Source: Anaeramoeba flamelloides
Lineage: Eukaryota; Metamonada; Anaeramoebidae
Direction: 5' to 3'
Assembly (NCBI GenBank): GCA_027625915.1
Contig: JANTQA010000047.1
Location: forward strand, 16,244,001-16,308,000
DNA: 64,000 nucleotides
In this document: one piece after another, positions 55,096 through 64,000 of the stretch
Layout of the letters: each line of letters starts with the position of its first letter
How positions within the stretch are numbered: the first letter of the stretch is position 1
Position numbers and translations under genes: made by a program
Notes under the pieces: generated by a model
Told to the model about the DNA's origin: nothing
Databases searched by the model: none
Seen by the model: the letters and a program-made list of their open reading frames with translations, nothing else

Positions 55096-58000
55096 TTTTG
55101 ATTGTTACGAACTGGTTGAAGTGCTAATTTGATTTGAAACAAACCAAATTAATAAAAAAATTTAACAACAAAAAATGACTTTGTTTTTATCTGTCAGCGA
55201 ATTATTTTTTTCTTGAAAGGAGAATTGGTTACACCCCAAGATGAGATTTTAAAATGTATTCTTGAAAATTGAATTTTTAAGAAATGTTCTCTTTTGCGTC
55301 TTCCAAATAAAAATAGAAAGTTCACCTTTAAAATAATATCAAATTTTTGTCATATTATGAGAAGAAAAAAAGAATTCTTTTAAATTCTCTTTGAAATTGT
55401 TAACGTTTATTTATTTCTTTGAAATTTTGAAGGGAAATAAAAAATTAATTCATTTAAAAAGTGAATTTATTCAAATAGTTATTGTTTGTTGTCTTATTCC
55501 AGGTAAATGTCCAGAATTAAGAACGTTATACGAAAGAGGATAAAAAATATATCGATCACATGTTTTTCCAATGAACTGTGAAGACCTGGAAAATCTGTGT
55601 TGCAAATTAAAAGTTTTGTTTCATTTTTAAGAAAAGATACATATTAATTATTAATATAAACTTATAATAAAACTCAAGTAATATATGGCCTTGCTTTCTT
55701 ATGCTTTATCTTGAAAAAAATTCAACAAGAGAAGGATCAAAAGTAAAAATGTTTCTAAAAAAATAGAGAAAAATTTTTAAAAAAGTTAATTTTACAAAAA
55801 AAAAAGATCGTTTTAAAAAATTGGTAAAAGTATGAAGAAAATTCCATTGCTAATTTGAAATTTACAAAAATACCAAGGGGGTTTCTTTCAAAATTGATTT
55901 GAACTTTGGTGTATGATTTAATACAAAACTAGGTTTTGTAAAAGGGTAAGTAAAAAAAACAGGGTTTTAGTTGAAACAAGGATTTATACTTTGAACTATG
56001 CTTTTTTTTGATCCGTTGTATTATTATTAATGATATAGATTTCAATATTAGAGGTAAGAATAGTTTGTTGGATAACCTTCCATTGTGAGAGTTGTTATTG
56101 ACTTATAATCAAAATACAACAAGTATGGAAATAATTATGATTTCTAATTTTTGAAAATTTTTAATTGTCTGAACCTGACAGAAAAAAGATTTTAAGAATA
56201 TTAAGAGAGTTTGAAACTTTGAAACCGAAATGTCATCCACTACTCTATCTGTGAAAAGAAGAGTCAAAATAATTCAGATTTGAATCTTTGATTTTTCAAT
56301 TTTTTTCAACTTTTTTTTTGATTCAAATTTTGGTTTTATTAAATTAGGTTTTGGTCCTTGAAATATGTTCATTCAAGAGTTGAAATTAATCAAGTAATAT
56401 ACCAAAAAATAGAACTGGGCGGTTGTATATTCTAAACAAAGCTTTTCTTTTTATGATCCAAACACTAAAATCACATTTTTGAATATAAATTCTGAAAAAA
56501 AAATCAAAAAAAAGAGTTCAATTTAAGTCTATTTAGGTAGATTTGTATATTTTACTGAATTTTTTTAGAGTTCAACTAATGAATTACCTTGTCTTTTTCA
56601 CCCCACCACCATTTATTATTATTTTGCTAAAACTATTTTTTCCAAATTTGTTTTCAAAATTCTTATTTCAAATATTTTTCTCAAAAAATAACCAAAAAAA
56701 AAAAAGATTATTGATTTAAAATAAAGATTTTTCAATTCCAAAATAAAAAACAGAACAAAAAGAACAATCCACAGAAAATATCGAAAAAATTTCAATCGTA
56801 TTCAAAATTATTTTCAGTTCTCATTTTAATATAAAATAAATAAATTATAAAATCAAACAAATATATCCAATAAATCTTTATTTTATCAAGAAAAATTCAA
56901 AAAAAATCCGATTTTCTGCAAACAATCAAGAATTAGAAAAATTAAATGAAAATAGGAATTAAAAGTTATTTTTTAAATTCTTAAGAAATCAAAAACAATT
57001 TTTTAATCAAAAAATTTTCAAAAAATAATTTTGTATTTCCTTCAACAATTAAAAAGAAAATTTAAGAAAGAAGAAAAAAACAGTATCAATTTTACAGATA
57101 AGACCAAGTAATAAATAAATATTTTTTTTTTATTTTTTTCAAGCTCATTATTTTGATTTCCATTTTTTTAATTTGTTTGTGCATATTTGATAATTGGTTA
57201 TATTCGACCCACCTATTTATTCAAACCCCCGATTTATTTTTTAAATAAATCATTTTATGTGATTTAATTTTGAAATAAATTATGACACTCAGAATTTGTA
57301 AAATATACATACAGTCTTAAATTAAATAAAAATAAAAAAGGAAAAAAAAAGAAAAAAAAAAAAAAAATACAAAGATGGATACTATAAAAAAAACTCAAAT
57401 TCAAAACTTTTAACACAATAAAATTCAATTTTTGAAAAAAAAACTCTTTTTTAATACACTCTCCTAAAAATACCAAATTAGAACCACCCACCCTTTGAAA
57501 TGATTAACATTTGTTTATAAATTACAATACTCGCAAAAGAAAAAATAAATAATTATCAATACTAATAAATCATCATTGTGTTAAAAATTTTGGATGTAGC
57601 AAAAAAAAAAAAAAACGGATTGGTAAATTTGTTTGATAAATTATTAGTATTATTGATAGAAAAAAAGAGTTAGATATCATGAACATATATTATTTGAGTT
57701 CTTCCATTTGAAAAAATTCAATTTTTATAAGATATCAACCATTCGAAAATATTTTTCTCAAAAAAAACAAGTTTCCTTATTCAAAAAATGAAAGGAAAAC
57801 AAAAATTAAAAGATGAAAAAATGGTTTAAATATTTTTCAAAAATCCAAATTATTTCTAATTTGAATGAAATTGTATTATTGTGATTCTTTTAACTGTTTT
57901 CGCTGTACTGAAAATTTTGAATTTTGGAATTCCATTACATTATCGATTCTTATCAATCAATAATGCATGAGCTAGATTTTTTTTCTAAAACTAATTATAT

Positions 58001-58250
58001 TGGAATAAAAATCTCTTGGATTTTAGTATCACATTCTCAAGTCAGATTTTTTTTTAAAAAAATAGACAATAATTGTTATCAAAATTGAATTTTTACATTA
58101 GAAAAACTTTAAACTGATTATCAAAAAAAATAATTACTCTCTAGAGACAATAGATAAAAAAATAATTGACCCTTTTAGTCAGATTTTAATGTGCTAGGAA
58201 TTGATAAATAAATCAGAAAAGAAAATGAAAATCAAATAAGAAAAAAAAAT
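55096..58250. other. Long stretch without a recognised gene
   Basis: AT-rich, with homopolymer runs. About 55860-55990 resembles the dispersed repeat that carries CCGTGTTTC elsewhere in the window (for example CAAAATTGATTTGAACTT). About 57100-57490 is loosely similar to 63440-63740. Nothing coding is supported. Confidence 0.4.
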
Positions 58251-58254
58251 TATG

Positions 58255-59070
58255 ATATAAAGTTGGATTAGGGGTTTATCAAATAGACCCGTTATCTCAT
58301 TAACCATTTGGATTTAGAAGTTGTTTTTAATAAAAAAAATTAAACATCTTGCTAAACTTGTTGAAAAATTTTGTGAATGATTTGATTTTAATCATGGAAT
58401 GAACAATTTCAGAAATTGATAAAAAGTTAGTTATAATTTATTCAATTATTCATAAATTTGAAATGAATCCAAATATAGATAATCCATTATAATCAAAAAC
58501 TTTAACAAAAATTAAATATATAGAAATTTGGTTAGAAAAAGAAAAATAATTATAAAAAAAAATTTGAAAAAGAAAAAAGATTGTTTTAAAAAAATAATAA
58601 AAATTTTAACCAAAAAAAAAAAAAAAAACTAGCTAATGGAGTAATATTACAATGGTTAAAATCTATATGTATAAGTCAATTATTCCATATAATAATAATT
58701 TTTATTGTGAATCAATAATCTTTTGACTCTATTGATGTTTGGATAAATCAAAAAATAAAATTTTTTAAAAATTAATCAACATACTCCAATAAAAGTTTAT
58801 AGAACTGAAGCAAAAATTGACCAAGCCAGGATCTCAATTTACAAATGAAGATATAAACTCAAAAAGAAATGAGAAATTCTCGGGTTTGAACACATTTCAG
58901 ACCAATCTAAATATTAAATGTAAAAAAACCAAATATTAATTAGGAAAGTAGAAAACTTCAATTTATTCAATGTTCATCTTAATCAATTAGAGATTAAAAC
59001 TTAATAATAAAGAGCTCTTGGTGGAAAGTTCAAGAATATTTAAAAATTCTTAGATCTAATAATAATATTA
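58255..59070 (+). pseudogene. LINE A remnant
   Basis: On the + strand, LGVYQIDPLSH near 58268 corresponds to the GVYQGDPLSP RT motif, and EMNPNIDNPL with IKYIEIWLEKE near 58460-58550 matches the LINE A segment GMNPNDDK...ILYLGIWLDKK. It is heavily decayed, with many stops. Confidence 0.65.
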
Positions 59071-59109
59071 AAAAACAGTCATGTTTTCAAGTGCTACCAA
59101 ATAAAGTAG

Positions 59110-60080
59110 AGTGCATATCTTTTCCAGAATTCAAAAGAATAGAGTAAACTCTTTGATTTTTCTAGAGACTTTTAAATTTTGGAAAAACTAATCATGGCTT
59201 TCTTGATGTTTTATCTGTTAAGTGTCTAGGTTTTTTTTGAGTTTTTCCATTTTATTTCTTAAGTGTGTTAGGGTTTTTTGAGGTTTTCTATTTTATTTGT
59301 GAAGTGTTCTAGGTTTTTTTTACTTTTAGAAATAAACAGAAAATTTATTAAAATTTTCGGTTTATTTTTTTTTTTCCATTAAAGAGTGGGTACTAAAAGT
59401 CCACCTGTTTGCCCGAATCCCTAATTTGAATTAGAGATATTGCTGAACCAAGTGAGAGCTGGTCATTTCTCCCAAAAATCGGATCCGCTCCATAAATTAA
59501 GAGGGATTTTGTTCCAATTCCCTTTAGTTTTATAATAGTCAAAAAGATTCAATTCATTCAAACGATTTCCTCAAAGAATTAGTGGTTCTAAGAAGCATAA
59601 GCCCGATTTTTAATTAAAATTACACCGTGGTGGCTATTTGAGAAAATGGTAAATAATAAGAAATAATGGTTAAGGGAATAGAACCCCGGCCTTCAGATTG
59701 TACACTGGGTTGTGTTGCCACTGACCCATACCGGTTCTCAAAATTTTCGGTTTATTTCTAAAGTAAAAAAAACCTAACGAAAATCTTTTGATTTTCCAAA
59801 TAAAAAGTAAACTCAAGAAAACCTAACAGCGGTGTTTTTTACTTTGAGAAACGAGAAGAAAATTTAATAAATTTTCTTTTAATTTCTAAAACTCAAGAAA
59901 ACAAAACTAACCGCACTTTTCCAAAATTCAAAAGAGTCGACTAAAATCATAGATTTTTCTCCATACTTTTGAATTCTTGAAAAGATAAACACTTTTTTTC
60001 CATTCAAAAGAATAGAGAAAAAGACTTGATTTTACTCAATTCTTTTAAATTAAAAAAAAATAACCCAATGAAAAGTGTCC
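59110..60080. repeat. Cluster of small palindromic elements
   Basis: Palindromes of the 17733 family lie at about 59117-59190 (CCAGAATTCAAAAGAATAGA), 59925-59990 (CCAAAATTCAAAAGAG...CTTTTGAATTCTTG) and 60002-60050. Another, around 59290-59800, pairs TTTTTTTTACTTTTAGAAAT with its complement ATTTCTAAAGTAAAAAAAA and was later opened by the SINE. GTTAGGTTTT-type words recur throughout. Confidence 0.65.
59368..59739 (-). mobile_element. tRNA-derived SINE with a 17 bp target duplication
   Basis: On the minus strand the 5' end GAGAACCGG is followed by a pol III A-box-like TGGGTCAGTGG (59729-59719) and a B-box-like GGTTCTATTCC (59685-59675), 33 nt apart as in tRNA genes. A ~300 nt body follows. The tail TTAGGGATTCGGGCAAACAG...CTCTTTAATGG and poly-A resemble the LINE A 3' end. 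Direct repeats AAAATTTTCGGTTTATT at 59350-59366 and 59740-59756 flank it exactly. It is probably mobilised by LINE A. Confidence 0.85.
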
Positions 60081-60371
60081 AAAGTTTTTTTTATTCTTAT
60101 TTTTGTTTCTAAAATATATTGTTTTTCTAGTCAAAACAAAAATTCAAAAAAAACCTAACTATCTGTAAGAGGAAATTAATTTCCTCTCTTCAAAATAAAA
60201 AAAAAAAAAAAAAAAAAAATTGAATTTTAGTTTAAGTAAAGATTTATGTTATTACCGTTTAACACGTTCAATAAGATACAATTTGAAAAAATTATTTATA
60301 TTTTGATTGAACATTCGGAAATTTTTACAAAACTTAGTTTATTTGAATTATGTTCATTGTAACGACTTTAA

Positions 60372-61505
60372 TTAGTTTTTGGCAGTGATCTTTTTTTTTT
60401 TTAATTCTTGTTTTTCTGTTTTGATTTTTTCATCTTTTTCATCTTGATCGTCCTCTTCAATTTTTCTTTTTCTTTCATTATTTTCTTTGCCATTTTCATT
60501 TTTCCTTTCATTCCCTTTGGCTTCTTCTTTATTCCCCCCTTCCATTTTCACTACAATTTTTTTTTGGTCTTCTTTAACAGATAGAATATTTATTTCTTTT
60601 TTTTGGACAGAATTATTATTTTTTGTTTTTGATGGATATAATTCTTTTGTACCACATTTTGTAAATTGTAGTATATCTATTTTTTTTGTATTTGGGATTA
60701 CCTTTTCATTTTTATATTTTTTTTCATTTTCAACCTTATCACAAACCGTATCTTGATTGTTTTCCAACCCATTCTGATTCCCTTCTTTTTTCTTTTCATT
60801 ATTTTCTTTTTCTTTTTCGTTTTTCGATTCATCCTTTTCGGTTTTGTCTATTCTTATATTTTTGTTAATCAAACTATTTTTGTTATTAATACTTATTTCA
60901 TAATCTGTCTGTAATAAATCTGTAACAAGATTTTTTTCGTTTAACATCCAAGGATGCTTCAATGCATCGTCTATATTAATTCTCTTTTTAACGTCAACAG
61001 TTAATAGCCTTTTAATTAAATTTTTTGCAGCAAGAGAAACTTTGGACCATTATTGCTTGGGGAAAGAAAAGTCACCAGTGGATATTTGTTGCACTAATGA
61101 TTTAGTATGGTTTGGCCTATCGGTGAATGGCATGCCCCCACTTAACATGACATATAAAACAACACCCAATGACCAATAATCGCATTCTTTGCCATATCCA
61201 CCTTTCCCCGTTTGGCAAAGAACTTCGGGTGCTAAATAATAATATGTACCGGCAATAGTTTGCATACATTGATCTTGCCCTATTATTCTGGAAACTCCAA
61301 AATCTGCCACTTTTATATTTGTATCACTTTCCTTAGTAGACAATAAGATATTTTCGGGTTTTAAATCTCTGTGAACAATCCCCACAGAATGTAAATATTG
61401 CAAAACATCTAATAATTGTTTAAATATTATCCTTGTTTCATCTTCATTATAATGCCCTTTGCTCATGATTTTGTCACCAAGTTCTCCACCAGTAACACTT
61501 TTCAT
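60372..61505 (-). pseudogene. CHK2-like protein kinase, C-lobe and tail, with in-frame TAA
   Basis: From about 61500 the minus strand reads SVTGGELGDKI, LQYLHSVGIVHRDLKPENIL (HRD catalytic loop), VADFGVSRIIG (DFG), AGTYYYLAPEVL (APE region), YGKECDYWSLGVVLYVMLSG and FSFPKQ; then TAA at 61052-61050; then WSKVSLAAKNLIKRLL and INIDDALKHPWM in the same frame. The pattern LLSTKESDTNIKVADFG and TGKGGYGKECDYWSLGV is closest to CHK2/Cds1 checkpoint kinases. A 190-residue Lys/Glu-rich tail ends at 60372. The glycine-rich loop and catalytic Lys of the N-lobe are not seen up to 64000, so they lie beyond a long intron or are lost. The stop falls where the family usually has Glu, Gln or similar before the Trp. 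Call it a probable pseudogene; a functional gene with readthrough is less likely. Confidence 0.75.
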
Positions 61506-63010
61506 AGAAATTTATTAGATTGATCACATATAGATATATATATATATATAGAGAGATATATAAAATTAGTAGTTTTTTCGAGGATAAAAAATATTTAATT
61601 TTGAAAAATACTAAAAAAATACAAGGTAATTTTTTTAAACATTAGGTGTTTTTTGATAAAAATAATTTTTCTCCTCAAAATTATCATTTTACATTTTTTT
61701 GGGATTATTATTATATTTATTTTAAAAATTAGTTTTCGTAAAAACCTTTTTACAAAATCAATTATTTAGAAATTCTTTCAAAATATTTTATAAATTTATA
61801 TTTATTGTTAATCCCTTAATGGCTGTTAAAACATTTAAAGAATAAGAAATAATTATAAAAAAAAATAATCATAAATAGTTCATAAAACTTTTAATTGTAG
61901 AGATATTTATTTCTTCGCAAAAAAGTAGTATTTTTTAAAAAGGCGAGATTAAAAATATTGGTGAATTTTTCTCTAGCCAAAATTAGGACTATAACAGTAC
62001 TAACTTCTGATTGATTATTGATCACATTATTGTTTTTTTGTCAAAAAACAATATATTGACTATTTTTTTGGTGACTTTCTCTGATTCCCAAAAAAAAAAA
62101 TAAACTAAGGCTTAACTCTGTGTTCACTGTTTTTTCTATTTTATTTTTTATTTCATAAGATATCTTTTGAAAATATCCTAGTTCCCTTTCCAATTCATTT
62201 TTTTTAAAAATTACTTACACTTGTTTGATTATATATTTTTTTAAAGATCTTAAAAATTTTTAAAGAAGCTTATCTTACATAATTCACAAGATAATTTTCA
62301 AAGGGGCAGAAGTAAAAATTTTTTAAAAATGATCTTTCAAAAACTGTCAAAAATGAAATCCTAAAGAAATGTAAAAAACAATATAGTGCAAAAAAATGTT
62401 TTTATGAACAGTTCAGAAAACAGTTCAACAAACAATTTTCAACTGTTTTACAGATTCTTTGAAAAAACCTTTTTTTGTTCTACATTTTTAATTTGATACA
62501 ACAAAAGAAAAAAAAAAATATTAGATTTGAATTTTACTTTGTTTCTTGGTAACTTCTTGCCTTTTCTTTGTTGTTTGGCTGGGTTCAATAAAATATCTTA
62601 TTTTATTCGCCACTTTCTTGCTCCTCTAATTTGAACATTCTTTTATCCCCACTCGAGATCCAAAAGTGCAGATATATATTTTTTTCTTTTCACTCAAGAA
62701 ATCGTAATCTTTAAAAACAAGCTAAAGCTCTCGTAAAGATTCATATTTCTCTCAAGACAAAAAGAAAAAATATCTCCGATGTTGGGTCTACACATAAAAA
62801 TAATATATATACTTTTCCTCGCGATCGAATGAATAATAACAGTTATTTGTAGATAATTTTTCTTTATTTTTTTATTAATTTAAATGAGATTTTTTTCATT
62901 TCTCATTTTGAAATTAATAATAGGTTGTTTAAAATAATGTTTCATTAAAGTAAACAAAATAAATTTTTAAACTCAAACCATTGTTCAGAATTCTCAGAAA
63001 AAAATAAAAT
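61506..63010. other. Upstream of the kinase, no exon recognised
   Basis: A TA/GA run sits at 61530-61562. The rest is AT-rich, without a recognisable N-lobe exon or other gene. Confidence 0.4.
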
Positions 63011-63019
63011 AGATATCAA

Positions 63020-63300
63020 ACCAAAACTACTTAAAATACAAATTTCAAGAAAAAAAAAAGTATTTTTTAAATCTTTTTAATAAATCTCGAATAGTTATAA
63101 AATATTTTAAGAAAGAATTTTGTTTCAATTTTTTTTTGATTGCTAGAGTCAATATATCAACATTTGAGGAAATGATATGGGAATCCAAAATAAAATTTTC
63201 CATTTATAATAAATTCGACTCTAATTTATTATATTTTTACTTAATTGAAATTATTTTTCTTTTTAATTTTTTGTTTTTTCTTTTTAAGCCATAAAGAAAA
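63020..63300. repeat. Dispersed repeat, second copy
   Basis: It resembles 1-300 in the same orientation. The unit boundaries are unclear. Confidence 0.45.
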
Positions 63301-63314
63301 TATGAGTATATCAC

Positions 63315-63410
63315 CCCTGAATAATCTAGAAATCTATGATTTTATACTTAAAGTTCCTTTGGGAAATTTAAGTAAAAATACCTATAGAGTGTAATTTACA
63401 CTTCTTCAAT
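63315..63410 (+). mobile_element. LINE B 3' end fragment
   Basis: AATCTATGATTTTATACTTA through GTGTAATTTACACTTCTTC to CAATAAATAAAG matches 48444-48536 and the complement of the LINE B 3' ends at 28560 and 46690. Confidence 0.7.
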
Positions 63411-64000
63411 AAATAAAGAAATAAATGTTTTTTTTTGTATTTTTTCTTGATCAATTTTTTAAATTATTTTGATTTCCCATTTTTTAATTGGTATGTAAAT
63501 ATATTACAATGGGGTATCTTACACTCTTGTTTTTTTTATTAAAACATTAGTATATTTGGTTAAAGAAATGATTTGAAGAATTTACTTTCGAATCAACTGA
63601 GGCACTCAAAATTGGTAAAATGTACCTACTTCCTTGACAAAAAAAAATTTTTACAAGATTCAATTTCAAAAATATAAATAACAAAAAAAAAAAAGGATCT
63701 AACAAAGATAAAAATCCAAATTTTAAAAAAAAATTCAAACGGTTTCAATAAATACCCAAACAACAAAAAAAAAAAAAAGAGTTTTAAGGGATCAATACTC
63801 TAGAAAACAGGACAAAATTTCAATGTATTTTATTAGCGATATTCTCTACTTGTAAATTTTATAGACACAAAATCTCAAAAAATTCTGATTCGACTAAGAA
63901 ACTCAGAAAAGATAATTTTTTTAGTGAGATCAATTTTTTTATTCTATTTTTTATTCTGAAAAAGAAAAAAATTAAATTCATTTTATTTCTTACATTATAA
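63411..64000. other. AT-rich window end
   Basis: Loosely similar to 57120-57490; I see no gene. Confidence 0.35.

Noticed and set aside
55500-55625. Possible exon with the peptide SHVFPMNCEDLENLCCK on the + strand
   Set aside because: Only about 20 codons, with stops on both sides and no convincing splice partner or homologous family.
59670-59745. Possible functional tRNA gene on the minus strand
   Set aside because: A and B boxes are present, but the D-arm loop is too long, a clear anticodon stem is lacking, and the unit has a long body, poly-A tail and target duplication: it is a SINE head.
60372-61505. TAA read as glutamine (variant genetic code)
   Set aside because: The PLB-like, DCN1-like, lectin and orphan genes all end at TAA where their families end, so TAA is a normal stop here.

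Overview
The window is about 64 kb of very AT-rich eukaryotic nuclear DNA with long homopolymer tracts, short GT-AG introns (about 95-210 nt) and some long introns full of repeats. The genes point to a free-living amoeboid protist. They include a lysosomal phospholipase B-like hydrolase, a DCN1-type neddylation factor, an ERGIC-53-like cargo lectin, a CHK2-like kinase and a large surface protein with beta-repeat and cadherin-like modules, with Asn/Ser/Asp-rich tracts. An Anaeramoeba-like or amoebozoan host would fit, but this is an inference from composition and gene style.

Layout. 473-5369 (-): phospholipase B-like gene, three exons, with transposons in its introns. 5.4-9.95 kb: repeats, including a three-armed foldback element, a TTAA-flanked MITE and a reverse copy of a 1.2 kb TTAA element. 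10042-12715 (+): DCN1-like gene whose third exon is split by another copy of that 1.2 kb element. 12.7-18.3 kb: fragments of an APE-type LINE (LINE A), one inserted in a palindromic mariner-type MITE. 19612-20195 (-): Rdx/SelW-like candidate selenoprotein with two in-frame TGA codons. 25015-27801 (+): intron-less type I membrane protein. 28.5-30.3 kb: a second LINE (LINE B). 32.26-35.92 kb: four head-to-tail and one inverted copy of a ~700 bp element. 36294-40888 (+): ERGIC-53/LMAN1-like lectin, four exons. 43452-49769 (-): large unrecognised helical protein, at least four exons, 5' end not found. 50.4-53.2 kb: nested foldback and TIR elements. 53431-55095 (-): unrecognised 329-residue protein, four exons. 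58.2-60.1 kb: LINE A remnant, small palindromes and a tRNA-derived SINE with a 17 bp target duplication. 60372-61505 (-): CHK2-like kinase lacking its N-lobe in this window and carrying an in-frame TAA.

The genes do not form a pathway. PLB-like and ERGIC-53-like proteins belong to the secretory/lysosomal system, DCN1 to cullin neddylation and CHK2-like kinase to checkpoint signalling. The strongest signals are in the accessory DNA. A TTAA-targeting element sits inside the DCN1 coding exon, and its terminal repeats carry GT and AG at positions where splicing would keep the frame. A SINE shares its 3' tail with LINE A. A tandem plus inverted repeat array could make long double-stranded RNA. Several foldback elements have multi-arm architecture. 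All coordinates were worked out by eye; splice sites are predictions.
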